Assembly: GCA_037126765.1 (NCBI GenBank)
Contig: JBBCBC010000022.1
Span: 16,955,758-17,019,757 of the forward strand
From: Stenogyne calaminthoides
Lineage: Eukaryota > Streptophyta > Magnoliopsida > Lamiales > Lamiaceae
Length of the DNA stretch: 64,000 bases
Direction: 5' to 3'
The notes under the pieces: generated by a model
Databases searched by the model: none
What the model was told of the DNA's origin: nothing
The model's input: the letters and a program-made list of their open reading frames with translations, nothing else
Shown: positions 20,118 to 32,351 of the stretch, piece after piece
Layout: each line of letters begins with the position of its first letter
How positions within the stretch are numbered: the first letter of the stretch is position 1
Made by a program: the position numbers and the translations under genes

Positions 20118-21713
20118 TGTTAGTGTTAGTGTCCTAGAGATAATCTATTGTAAGGACATAATACTAGATGACATTTAGTTTGATTTAATATTATAGTTCA
20201 TTTAATATTAATGTATGTCAATACACTTGTTTGAATATTATGTTTGATTGTTTGCATTTATTCATACAAGTGTTCCCATGAGTCATTGATGTCATTGAGG
20301 TTGTGAGAACTCAAATGACTTAAGCATGATTCTCAAATAGCCCCGATCAAGGATCATCAAAAATGGGATAATGATGATGCAATGAAGATTGGTGTGCGAT
20401 CTGCATCATACTCTTAGAGAGTGTAGTAAGATCTCACTTACTACGAGATACTAGGTATCTCACGATGGATGCACAAATACCTTAGAGGGTATTGGTATAC
20501 CCATCCGAGAAACCATTTGATGTAAGTCCACAATATGTGTCTACGGGTGTCTCAGTTAGTGGGGGCGATGTGATACTTCTTTGACTTGAGGTCAATACGT
20601 ACGACATGTGTGGAGTGATGAACTTTGACCATGACCGAAGTTTGCACCCGTCTATGGGTAGATATGGCTTGAATTGGGTTCATCACAAAGTGCATGTGCG
20701 TGGTAGTTGAACCAAGAATAGGATTCATTCCTCAATGTGGATTTTGAGAGAATACTCATCTTCTCATCATAATTGGATCAAATTCATCGGCCGATGCACG
20801 TCAACTTAGACTTTGTGGCTAAGTGTGACATAAGTGATCAATTAGTGATTAGAGATTAATTGATTAAGTTATTTAAATAGACACTTCATAATGTTCAAGA
20901 CTTAATCGAGTATTCGCGAATGAAATGAGGAAATCGTAATAGCCCTTGTTTCAGTTATAGGTAGTTCCACATTTCCTCGCAACGTACCTCATATATTGAG
21001 AATGTCTGATTTATTGTCTAGGGTTCAATTAAGACCGTTAGTTTGACTAATCGCTCGATATATGAGGGTCTATGGGTCACACAACAAGTAACGGTTGTTT
21101 ACTAATTATAGTTGGTTGATTAAATATTATATTGGATATTAATATTTAATTTATGGAGAATATAATAATAATTATATTTAGAATTAATTATTATTACTAT
21201 TTAATTAAATTAGATTTAATTAAATAGAATTTTCAATAATAATATATGGAATATTATTATTATAGGATTTAATATATATGGAATCAAATCCGTAGAGATT
21301 TGATATATATGGAATTAAATCCGTAGAGATTTATGTGTGGGAAATAAATCTAAGAGATTTATATTATTACGATTTTTCCTAATAAAGGTTAGCTTAAGAT
21401 TTAAGTTGGGTCTCTCCTATATATATAAGCTCTTGGGAATTCATAATACGTGAGTTCATATTTTCTTCATAAAATCTCTAAGTTAGAATTTTCCTCGCAA
21501 ATTCATCTCGGGGATTCAACGCTGGGAGATGTGTGCAAATTAGTAAACGACTGTTACGTGAATACCATAGTTGAGAAATCCGTGTACGAATTGTTGTAAG
21601 AATTCTGTTTACGTTTACTTGTATTTAATTATGCAATTAATTATTCGTTGTTGGTGAACTATTTATTTCCACTGCGCATGTATTACGTGTTTACGTGCCT
21701 CTAAATTCCAACA
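20118..21713 (+). mobile_element. 3' LTR of B1
   Basis: 1,596 bp, starting TGTTAGTGTTAG and ending AAATTCCAACA. The hairpin trio is at 21284-21365. The right target duplication AATAG follows. Confidence 0.92.
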
Positions 21714-23119
21714 AATAGTACTTGAAATATTTTATTGGAATAAAAATATAGCATTGGTTTCAAACATGAATTATTCTTGTGTTTAATTTGAGGCCAAGTC
21801 TTGTATGTATTTAGGTGCAGCGTGTATTTTTAGTGCATTTTAGTAGCATTCAACTTATTATATTGAAAGATATAATTTATTTATACTGAACCGTGCAATT
21901 ATTTGTATGGAAAAATAGTTACACAGTTCAGTGTAAACAAGTCACATCTTTCAGTATAACAAGTTGAATGGTTCTAAAATTCACTATAAATGCATGGTGC
22001 ACTTGGATGCATATGAGATCTCTTAATTCAATGTATCGCTGGATTGTTGTGATTTTGATGTCTAATTTTTTTTCCCATTGAATTTATTTTGAAATTTAGT
22101 AAATATAAATTATGTAAATTTTGTTATATATAATTTTTATTACAATTAAACAATAATTTTTTGCCATCCCGGCCCTTGGACATGTATGTTTTGATTACAA
22201 ATTTTATGTAATTGTTGAGGTACACTTACATGAGACGGTTTCACGGTAAGACGAAGTATAATTTGGGTATAATGCTTTAACACTTTGAAAGGAATAAATG
22301 TTAATTTGAGCTAGTTTGTACCACATTTCATGTATAAGACCATCTCTTATGAGTTTTTGTCAATAAATAAATATATTCTCAGACATAAATTATTGTTAAT
22401 ACTTAATTTAGCTTATTTTGAAAGAAACCCACAACCATGTGTGAAGGGAAAACAATATTGTACAATGATTTGTAAGTCATGAGATCAAAGGTGAAATAAA
22501 TAAATAAATAAATAAATAGTAGTAATAATAAAAGAAAAGTTGATTGGAACGACACCATTTATTGGCCCAGCAAATGGTCCTGGTTTATTAAACCAGATGC
22601 ACTATATGAGTTTAGATTCCATATGAGTATTAATAGTGTTTTAACCAAAAAAACATTGATCGAGTTTGATTGTTAAATTTAACGAGTTTGATGTATTTGG
22701 TTCCAAAAACTCAACAAACATGTTCGCGAAACAGGCTTGTTCATGCATTCACAAACGTATTCGTGATATAGGCCTATAGCTCGTGAATTGTTCATGAATA
22801 GGCTTGCTAAGGGCTCGTGAATGAGATCAAAGATCACTTCCATAGATTCTTTGATTATTTTCCTCCCATTTCTCTCTTTCTTCTATAATTTAAAAATTGA
22901 TGACAGTAGAGTTAAACTTTCAATACTAATAGTAAGAATGGAATACAAGAATACATGTGTTCCAAGAAATTGATGATAATTAAATAAAACATCATCAGTG
23001 ATCAGTGGCTTACCAAATCAGTGATCAGTGGCTCCCTATTACTACATGATTATCTATCATTGTGTTGGTAGTCACCAAGCTGTAATCAACAAAATCTAGT
23101 TCAAAATTATGAAGTTCTT
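21714..23119. other. AT-rich intergenic DNA between B1 and the ZNF511-like pseudogene
   Basis: No gene is seen. It contains a foldback (about 21800-22012), a fragment of a common plant repeat with diverged ends (GAGACGGTTTCACGG near 22232 and AAGACCATCTCTTATGAG near 22338), an (AATA)n microsatellite at 22494-22519, a degenerate CTCGTGAA/TTCGTGA repeat at 22720-22830, and a short duplication of ATCAGTGATCAGTGGCT at 22996-23033. Confidence 0.6.
21800..22012. mobile_element. Foldback MITE-like hairpin, arms about 105 bp
   Basis: The left arm (from about 21805: TGTATGTATTTAGGTGCA) and the right arm (reverse complement from 22010) pair along their whole length with about 75-80% identity and almost no loop (near 21908-21912). 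Shared core words are CATTCAACTT and ACTGAAC. No target duplication is obvious. It could be an old foldback MITE. Confidence 0.65.
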
Positions 23120-23188
23120 CTATCTTTTTGGTTGTTGTAATGAATCAGGCAGTCTTCTCTCTTTCTGAATGGCTCGAGGGATGAAAAT

Positions 23189-24794
23189 TGTTAGTGTTAG
23201 TGTCCTAGAGACAATCTATTGTAAGGACATAATACTCGATGATATCCAGTTTGATTTAATATTATAGTTCACTTAATATTAATGTATGGCAATACACTTG
23301 TTTGAATATTATGTTTGATTGTTTGCATTTATTCATACAAGTGTTCCCATGAGTCATTGATGTCATTGAGGTTGTGAGAACTCAGATGACTTAAACATGA
23401 TTCTCAAATAGCCCCGATCAAAGATCATCAAGAATGGGATATTGATGATGCAATAGAGATTAGTGTGCGATCTGCATCATACTCTTAGAGAGTGTAGTAA
23501 GATCTCACTTACTACGAGATACTAGGTATCTCATGATGGATGCACAAATACCTTAGTGGTTATTGGTATACCCATCTGAGAAACCGTTTGATGTATTTTC
23601 ACTATATGTGTATACGGGTGTCTCGGTTAGTGGGAGCAATGCGATACTCCTTTGACTTGAGGTCAATACGCACGACATGTGTGGAGTGATGAACTTTGAC
23701 CATGACCGACGCTTGCACCCGTCTATGGGTAGATATGGCTTGGATTGAGTTCATCACAAAGTGCATGTGCGTGGTAGTTGAGCCAAGAATATGATTCATT
23801 CTTGAATGTGGATTTAGATAGAATACTCATCTTCTCATCATAATTTGATCAAAGTCATCGGCCGATGCACGTCAACTTAGACTTTGTGGCTAAGTGTGAT
23901 ATACATGATCAATTAGTGATTAGAGATAAATTGATTAAGTTATTTGAATAGACACTTCATCATGTTCAAGACTTAATCGAGTATTCGCGAATGAAAGGAG
24001 GAAATCTTAATAGCCCATGTTTCAGATACAGGTAGTTGCACATTTCTCGCAACGTACCTCATATATTGAAAATGTCTAATTTATTGTCTAGGATTCAATT
24101 AAGACCGTTAGTTTGACTAATCGCTCGATATATGAGGGCATTTGGGTCACACAACAAGTAGTTCCCTTTTACGGATGATAGTTGGTTGATTAAATGTTAA
24201 ATTGGATTTAATATTTAATTTATGGAGAATTAATTAATAATAGATTAATTTGAAATTAATTATTATTAATGTTTAATTAAATTGAATTTAATTAAATAGG
24301 ATTCCCAATAATAATATATGAAATATTATTATCGAATTTAATATATATGGAATCAAATCCGTAGAGATTTTATATACATGGGAATTAAATCCGTAGAGAT
24401 TTTATATATGGAAAATAAATCTAAGAGATTTATTTTATAAGATTAGGGATTTTATTTCCTAATCAGGTTAGCTTAAGATTTAAGTTGGGTCTTCCCTATA
24501 TATATGAGCTCTTGGGAATTCACAAACAACGTTAATTCATTATTCTCTCCATAAAGATCTAGAGTTAGAATTTTCCAAGCTAATTCATCTCAGGATTCAA
24601 CGCTGGCAAATCCGTTAAAGTTCGTGATTGGGGATTACGTGAATACCATAGTAGAGAAATATGTGTACGATTTACTGTAAGGTTTCTCTTTATGTTTACA
24701 CGTATTTAATTATGCAATTATATGTTCGTTGTTGGTGAACTGTTTAATTCCGTTGCGCATGTATTACGTGTTTACGTGTCTCTAAATTTCAACA
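23189..24794 (+). mobile_element. 5' LTR of B2
   Basis: 1,606 bp, starting TGTTAGTGTTAGTG and ending CTAAATTTCAACA. The TATA box is at 24497-24505, and the hairpin trio at about 24350-24435. Confidence 0.92.
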
Positions 24795-24802
24795 GTAGTA
24801 AG

Positions 24803-24814
24803 TAGTATCAGAGC
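24803..24814 (+). promoter_or_regulatory. Primer-binding site of B2
   Basis: TAGTATCAGAGC matches the initiator tRNA-Met site except for one base. It sits 8 bases past the LTR end instead of the usual 1-2, after an extra GTAGTAAG, which suggests a small duplication at the junction. Confidence 0.75.
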
Positions 24815-26780
24815 TTGAGGCTCTTAAACAATTGCATAAATTATCATTGGATGCTGATGCATTTATTTTACACGCGCCTATTTAATTTTCATTATATGGT
24901 GTACGTTTAATTATTGAGAAAGTAATTCTCAAGATTTCAAAACAGATTGAAATTGTTTTATTAACTTTGAAATCTGCCCACAATTGTTAATTGTTTATTT
25001 GGGGTGTGACCCCATTCTATGTTTTATTATTAAAATTTGTTGTGGCCATTATTTTAATTAAAAAACGACTGCTCCCTTTTATCCTAATTGCTCATCTTCC
25101 TCATATGCATAGGGTTTTTTTTCTGTGAAAAATCCTCCGCAGCCCCCATCCTTAAAACCGCACCGCTTCGTCCTTACGCTCTATCCACGACGTCGCTTGA
25201 TTCGGCGGCTTAACACCGCGATTCGTGACGGTCGCGTGATGCAGCATCGGCACAAGCAGCGGCGGATTAGATCCGCAGTGGAGCAACCCTGCCTCGTTTC
25301 GATCCACGGCATCCTCCCACCTCATCGCATCGTCTCAGGTTGATGTGTTGCAGGATCGATTCGAAACGTAGCGGCGAACTCCTGTCTTGATTCGAGCAGT
25401 TGAGATGCGCCACCATTTCGCGTCGATTCGTGGCCGTCTTCGTCTCCCTGCTTGCGATCCAATGCGTCGCACAGCTTGCGACACTGTTCTAAATGCGGCG
25501 GCAAGTCGCCCGCACGCGCCTAGCATCGGCGGCGATTTGCCTGCCTTCGCCTGGTTCATCTTTCGCTTTGGGGCATATTTCTGTTCAGATTCATGTTTCT
25601 GCGTTTTGGGCTTCTTTTCTCAATTTAGTTGGACTATCTTGAGTACTCGGCTAATATTAATTCCAAAATTTGACTGTTCTATGATTAATTGGATTGAATC
25701 TGACGAATTGTTGGTTTCGAAGTCCCGATTGGAAAGACGGTTTTGGGGATTGGGCTGTGATGAGGGAGGGACCATATTGCAAATTTGATTTCAAGCAGGT
25801 CCTTCTTTGCAATTTTAAAAATTAGCACTTGAGCCCTTGATAAATTTAATAATAAAACTTGGTTAAATTGTTTTATTTGATATTAACAAACATAATTCTT
25901 GAAACAAGTTTATTTGTTAGACCAATACTAAAATTAATTAATTGGATTAATTATATTATTTTAATAATTGATTAAAATTAGTTAAATAAAATTAAAATTA
26001 GATTTTGAATTTTATTTAATAAATTAGATGATTATTGAAATCCCACTTAGTTTGACTAAACAATTGATTAACTTATAATTTACGTCCGTGTTATAACTAT
26101 TTGGGTAGGCGACACCCAATAATTGTCGGACCTTATTAATTGTTTGGGTAGACGGCACCCATATAAATGTTAGTCTATATGAAATCATGTTTAGGTAGGC
26201 GGCGCCCAATAATTGCTCAAATTTGATATAGATTAACATGTTGGATCTCGATTAAGCAATTAATACCCCGCCTTTTAAAAACGTTCCTCACTAAAATATG
26301 ATTTTCTCATAAATTTGATAAGATGTCTTCCATCAAAGTTAAAAGTAAACCGGAGATTTCGTTCCAACGAGTACTTAAAGACTCTCGTCTTTTTCTCGGA
26401 TCTACATCTAACCAAACTTTTATAGGGACATGTAATGTCGCCGCTTGATGGTTGTAAACCAACTTAACTTTGTTTCGCTAGCCCTCGCAGGGAACAAAGG
26501 GTAAGAGACATCAGTCGAACTAGGTTCGGCAAACTAGGAATTGCAGTTTTGCAATTGGTTTGGAGACCAACCAAGTTATGTTATTGTAATGATCAGCCCT
26601 CGTTGGGATTATGATAGTAGTAATGTGGATCCTAGTCCATTATAATTTATATTTGATATAAATTCGTACTTTTCCGATTAGGTCGTTAAGTATGGGAAAA
26701 TAATGGAGACAAAATAAACACAAAAGAAAGGCCATGTTTATTTTGATTGCTGAATATTGATCATATGAATTATGTGTTTA
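24815..26780 (+). other. Leader of B2, with a GC-rich block and hairpin repeats
   Basis: Non-coding, same plan as the B1 leader. A GC- and CpG-rich block lies at 25120-25560, then AT-rich DNA, then three hairpin units: TTGGGTAGGCGACACCCAA (26101-26119), TGGGTAGACGGCACCCA (26145-26161) and a third at about 26190-26209. The GC-rich block shows only short similarities to that of B1, although the flanking leader aligns well. Confidence 0.7.
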
Positions 26781-26789
26781 ATTTTTATT

Positions 26790-27500
26790 TTATTTTATTT
26801 CTTTTGGTTAGTTGAAATGTATAACTGTTATTGAGATGTGTTTTGGAAAAAAACTAAATTGGCTAGGCCAAATTTTCTGGACTGGCACCGAAACATGTGT
26901 TTGGTGCTAAGGCAAGAAAAGATTGAGTACGTGTTGGACACGTATATCCCGGTTACCCTTAAAGCTAGTACTACGAGGCAGCCACGTTTGACGCAGCAGC
27001 TCAGAAGAAGAATCAAGAGGATGCTTCCCAGGCTCAGTATGTGATGTTGCTCGGCATGACTCCCGATATACATATGCAACATGAGAAAATTGGTCCCTTC
27101 TAGAAGCTCAAGCATCTGAAGGATCTTTTTGATTCTGAATCTCATTTTGAGATTTATGAAATGATGACAGATCTGTTTAGATGCCGGTTAGCTGAAAAGG
27201 GAATGTTTCACCTCATGTGCTTAAGATGATATGTCTAATTGAGAAACTTGGTAATTTAGGCATTGAGCTAAAAAGACCGACGCTTTCATTTATGCTATCC
27301 TCTAGTCGCTCTCGGATTCATATTTTAGCTTTATTGTGAACTACAATATGAACAAGACGGATGCGACCATACATGAACTTCACAACGTGCTCAAATCTTT
27401 TGAGTTCACTATCACTAAGATGGTGTTCAAAAGAACGAGCGGGTAGACAAGGATGTGTGCCTCTACTGTAAGTAGAAGAGGGCACCAGAAGAAGGACTGT
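26790..27500 (+). pseudogene. Copia gag of B2 (broken)
   Basis: An open stretch at 26838-27044 contains ARPNFLDWHRN and EKIEYVLDTYIPVT, typical of plant copia Gag. It then continues through frameshifts to the zinc knuckle at 27458-27500. There the CLYC and GHQKKDC halves are separated by 10 nt instead of 9, with a TAG in the first frame. B1 has the identical defect. Confidence 0.82.
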
Positions 27501-30500
27501 ACGGTTTTGGTTGCTAAAAGGAAGGCACTGGGTGCTTCTGGCATTAGAACATGTATGTTTGTTATTAAGATAAGCATGTCCACTAATAGCGCTAACTGCT
27601 TGATATTGGATACCGGATTTGTCTCTCACATTTGCACTAATGTGAATGGGCTCATGTGTCTTAGGACAGTTAGGGCGGGTGAAGTCGTCTTACACGTGGA
27701 AATGAAGCAAGAGTTGCTAACTGAACGTGTGAGGACTTATGTGTTAGACTTACTCTTTGGTTTTAGATTAAAATTTAATGATTGTCATCTAGTTCTTTCT
27801 ATTACTCGCAACATGTATTTGTTGCATTATGGACATGATGTTCTTAACATACAAAATAAAAGACACAAACTTAGTAATCTTAAGAATCCGACTTACTTAT
27901 GGCATTGTAGAACTTGATCATGTAAATGAGAAAAGAATTACAAGGTTAAGAAAGTTAGACTACTTAACCCCATTCGACTGTGAGTCTTATGGAGATTGTT
28001 AATCTTATCTCATGGGCAAGATGATCAACAGACCTTTTCTAGGAAATGGGAGCATGCCAAAGAAGTTCTAAAGTTGATCCAAAGTGACGTATGTGGACCA
28101 TTGCCCACTCTAGTTAGGGGACACTTCGGCTACTTCATCACATTTACTTATGATTTCTCGAGATACGGATACGTGTATCTTATGAAACACAAATCCGAAT
28201 CTTTTGAGAAATTCAAAGAGTTTAAGGCTGAAGTAGAGAAGCAATTTGGTAAGAGTATCAAGACTCTTTGATCAGATCTAGGAGGTGAGTACCTTAGCCA
28301 TGGATTCACTAATTACTTAAAGTTACAATGGACTCCTCCCAAAACACCTCGGATGAATGGTGTGTCCAAAAGGAGAAACCGAACCCTGTTAGACATGGTG
28401 AGGTCCATGATGAGCTTCTACTCTCTTCTGACATTCTTATGGGAATACGCGTTACAAACCTCAATTTACATTCTAAATAGGATTTATCTAAGTCGGTTTA
28501 GCATACACCATATGGACTATGGTGTGGCAAGAAGCCATCAAACATGGGGTTGCCCCGTGACTGTGAAAATGATGCTTACCGACAAGTTGGAATCCAAAGG
28601 TGAAAAGGGTTATTTGTGGGATATCCTAAGGAAACTAAAGGATATTACTTCTATCTACCTGAGAAATAATCAGTGATTGTTTCTGGGCAGACCAAGTTCC
28701 TCGAAGAAGACTATGTCTTTAAGGAATAAGGTCATAAGCTGATAGAACTTGAAGAAATTCAAGAACCACAAGTTAACAAAGAGACTGATATCTTGTCAAA
28801 GCAACATGACAAAGAATCAGTGGGAGCATTCATCAACTTTCACGGTGGAAGTCTTTCACTAGGTGATCGTCTTTCAGCCAGTGAGAGCGTAATTGGAGTA
28901 TGCTTGCCAGTGCAAGAACCTCCAAGTGGGCTGAATGAGAACAACATAGTTAAAACTCCCGCCCAAGAGGCATCTGAAAACGTAGCTCTTGAGGACTCTC
29001 CGGACATTGATGAAATCGATGCAACACAAAATTTTCACGATCAGAATGTACAGCCTGCACAACCAATAGCTCCGTAAGTCAATTAGGAATCGTAATCCAC
29101 CCATTAGATACGGTTACCTGTTGGAGGAACTCGATAATATGGACATACCGGATAAGGACGATCCTAATACTTATTCTGAAGCAATATCAGATATTGATTC
29201 AGGGAAGTGGCATGAAGCCATGAAATTCGAGATGGACTCGATGTACACCAATCAAGTCTGGAACTTGGTTGAGTTGCCTAAAGGGGTTAGACACATATGT
29301 TGCGATTGGGTCTTCAAGCGTAAGACTGATGCAAATGGCAAAGTACAAACCTACAAAGCTAGGTTGGTAACGAAGGGTTATTGTCAATGCAAAAGCACTG
29401 ACTGTTACGAGACCTTTTCACCAGTTGCAAAGATCAAGTTCATTCGAATTTTACTTGCGATAGCAGCACACTTTGATTATGAGATTTTGTAGGTGGATGT
29501 CAAAACAACTTTCCTCAATGGAAACATTGATAAGAAAGTGTTTATGACTCAACCGGAAGGTTTTATATCTAAGACAAATTCCAATCTAGTATGCAAGCTA
29601 AAGGGATTCATTTATGGATTGAAGCAAGCTTCTAGGAGTTGGAATATCCAATTTGATGAAGCTATCAAGTTTTTTTGACTTCATCGGAAATTAAGAAGAT
29701 CCTTGCGTTTATCGTAAACGCAACGGAAAGAATATTATTTTCATAATCGTGTATGTCAATGACATATTGATTTTGGGAAACAATATCCCGTTAATGCAGT
29801 CCGTTGAAGATTGGTTGTCAAGACCTTCATGATGAAGGATCTTTGTGAAGCCTGCTATATCTTAGGGATCAAGATCTACAGGGATAGATCCAAGAGGATG
29901 TTGATGCTGTCACAGTCCACCTATGTAGACAAGGTGTTGAAGCGTTTTGCGATAGAGAACTCTAAGAGAGGGTCTCTACGGGCAAATCATGGGATAAAGC
30001 TGTCAAAGAAGGATTGTCCTTATGTTGAAGCTGATATCAAGCACATGAAAGATGTCCCATATGCATATACAATTGGGTCAATCAGGTACGTCATGACTTG
30101 CACTAGGCCAAACATGGCATACGCTATCAACATCACTGGTAGATACCAACAGAATCCAGGTGAGTCTCACTGGATTGCTGTCAAGACCATTCTGAAGTAT
30201 CTCAGACGAACTAAAGAATGTTTTCTTGTCTATGATGGAAAATCAAAACTAGTAGTGACTGGTTAAGCTGACACAAGTTTTCAATCCGACTGTGATGATT
30301 ACAAATCACACTCAGGTTACGTTTCACTCTCAATAATGAGGCGGTCGGTTGGAATAGTTCCAAGCAAAAGGACCGCAGATTCAACAATCGAAGTTGAGTA
30401 CATTGTTGTATCAGAAGTCTTAAGGAGTCTATCTGAATTTTATAGTTCTTAAGAGAACTAGGGGTAGTTCCGAGTTCCATTTGTATAATAAAGTTGTATT

Positions 30501-30735
30501 AAGACAACGTTGGTGCCAATGCGAAAGCAAAGGAACCGAGATCAGCAAACAGAAACAAGCATGTACCTAGACATATCATTTGATCCGAGAGATTGTAAGG
30601 ATAGGAGAAATGGAATTAAAATGTATTCCCACATATTTAATTTGGAAGATCATTTCACCAAAACACTGGGTGTTCATGTACACACTTGACATTTGATGGT
30701 TTAAGGGTTAGACATGTAGGTTATTGACTCTAGTC
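27501..30735 (+). pseudogene. Copia pol of B2 (protease to RNase H, catalytic residues lost)
   Basis: Protease LILDTGFVSHIC is near 27604. The integrase (27900-28676) has FTYDFSRY, where B1 has FTDDFSRY, and NGVSKRRNRT, where B1 has NGVSERRNRT, so the catalytic Glu is replaced by Lys. RT is at 29121-29790: PICCDWVFKRK-like residues are kept, but the YVDD motif reads YVND (near 29752). RNase H (29811 to about 30700) has IGSIRYVMTCTRPN. Several stops and frameshifts are also present. This copy cannot encode active enzymes. Confidence 0.88.
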
Positions 30736-30736
30736 C

Positions 30737-30747
30737 AAGTGGGAGAT
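30737..30747 (+). promoter_or_regulatory. Polypurine tract of B2
   Basis: AAGTGGGAGAT directly precedes the 3' LTR, identical to the tract in B1. Confidence 0.8.
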
Positions 30748-32351
30748 TGTTAGTGTTAGTGTTCTAGAGACAATCTATTGTAAGGACATAATACTCGATG
30801 ATATTCAGTTTGATTTAATATTATAGTTCACTTAATATTAATGTATGGCAATACACTTGTTTAAATATTATGTTTGATTATATGCATTTATTCATACAAG
30901 TGTTCCCATGAGTCATTGTTGTCATTGAGCTTGTGAGAACTCAGATGACTTAAGAATGATTCTCAAATAGCCCACGATCAAGGATCATCAAGAATGGGAT
31001 ATTGATGATGCAATGGAGATATGTGTGCGATTTGCATCATACTCTTAGAGAGTGTAGTAAGATCTCACTTACTACGAGATACTAGGTATCTCATGATGGA
31101 TGCACAAATACCTTAGAGGTTATTGGTATACCCATCCGAGAAACCATTTGATGTATTTCCACTATATGTGTCTACGGGTGTCTCGATTAGTGGGAGCAAT
31201 GCAATACTCTTTTGACTTGAGGTCAATACGCACGACATGTGTGGAGTGATGAACTTTGACCATGACCGACGCTTGCACCCGTCTATGGGTAGATATGGCT
31301 TGGATTGGGTTCATCACGAAGTGCATGTGCGTGGTAGTTGAGCCAAGAATATGATTCATTCCTCAATGTGGATTTAGAGAAAATACATATCTTCTCATCA
31401 TAATTGGATCAAATTCATCGGCCGATGCACGTCAACTTAGACTTTGTGGTTAAGTGTGACATACATGATCAATTAGTGATTAAAGATAAATTGATTAAGT
31501 TATTTGAATAGACACTTCATCATGTTCAAGACTTAATCGAGTATTCGCGAATGAAAGGAGGAAATCGTAATAGCTCATGTTTCAGTTACAGGTAGTTGCA
31601 CATTTCTCGCAACGTACCTCATATATTGAGAATGTCTGATTTATTATCTAGGATTCAATTAAGACCGTTAGTTTGACTAATCGCTCGATATATGAGGGCC
31701 TATGAGTCATACAACAAGTAGTTCCCTTTTACGGATGATAGTTGGGTGATTAAATGTTAAATTGAATTTAATATTTAATTTATGGAGAATTAATTAATAA
31801 TAGATTAATTTGAAATTAATTATTATTAATGTTTAATTAAATTGGATTTAATTAAATAGGATTCCCAATAATAATATATGAAATATTATTATCGGATTTA
31901 ATATATATGGAATCAAATCCGTAAAGATTTGATATACATGGAAATTAAATCCGTAGAGATTTTATATATGGGAAATAAATCTAAGAGATTTATTTTATAA
32001 GATTAGGGATTTTATTTTCTAATCAGGTTAACTTAAGATTTAAGTTGTCTTCCCTATATATATGAGCTCTTGGGAATTCACAAACAACGTTAATTCATTA
32101 TTCTCTCCATAAAGATCTAGAGTTAGAATTTTCCTAGCAAATTCATCTCGGGATTCAACGTTGGCAAATCCGTGCAAGTCCGTGATTGGAGATTACGTGA
32201 ATACAATAATAGAGAAATATGTGTACGATTTACTGTAAGGTTTCTCTTTATGTTTACACGTATTTAATTATGTAATTATATGTTCGTTGTTGGTGAACTG
32301 TTTAATTCCACTGCGCATGTATTACGTGTTACGTGCCTCTAAATTCCAACA
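30748..32351 (+). mobile_element. 3' LTR of B2
   Basis: 1,604 bp, starting TGTTAGTGTTAG and ending AAATTCCAACA. The hairpin trio lies at about 31911-31995. Confidence 0.92.

Larger units (their letters stand above)
10362..21713 (+). mobile_element. Complete copia element B1 (11,352 bp)
   Basis: The element has paired LTRs at 10362-11958 and 20118-21713, a primer-binding site, gag/pol remnants and a polypurine tract. It is flanked by a perfect duplication AATAG (10357-10361 and 21714-21718). The two LTRs differ at about five places in their first 110 bp, so the insertion is not recent. It has since received two solo LTRs (13605-14360 and 15233-16886). All coding parts are broken. The order protease-integrase-RT-RNase H marks it as Ty1/copia. 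Confidence 0.93.
23189..32351 (+). mobile_element. Complete copia element B2 (9,163 bp)
   Basis: LTRs are at 23189-24794 and 30748-32351, with the same design as B1 but without the two nested solo LTRs. The flanks are AAAAT (left) and AAAAA (right). The zinc-finger reading frame on both sides suggests the target read GAAAAC, so the flanks may be a 6-bp duplication in which one C and one G have since changed. It lies antisense in the last exon of the ZNF511-like pseudogene. Coding regions are broken and several catalytic residues are lost. Confidence 0.92.

Noticed and set aside
21800..22012. microRNA precursor
   Set aside because: The arms are far longer and more diffusely paired than a plant miRNA duplex, and no expression evidence is available; foldback MITE is the simpler call.
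25125..25788. Arg/His-rich ORFs in the B2 leader
   Set aside because: Same reason: frames on both strands overlap, the block is non-coding leader, and no matching protein is found in the B1 leader.
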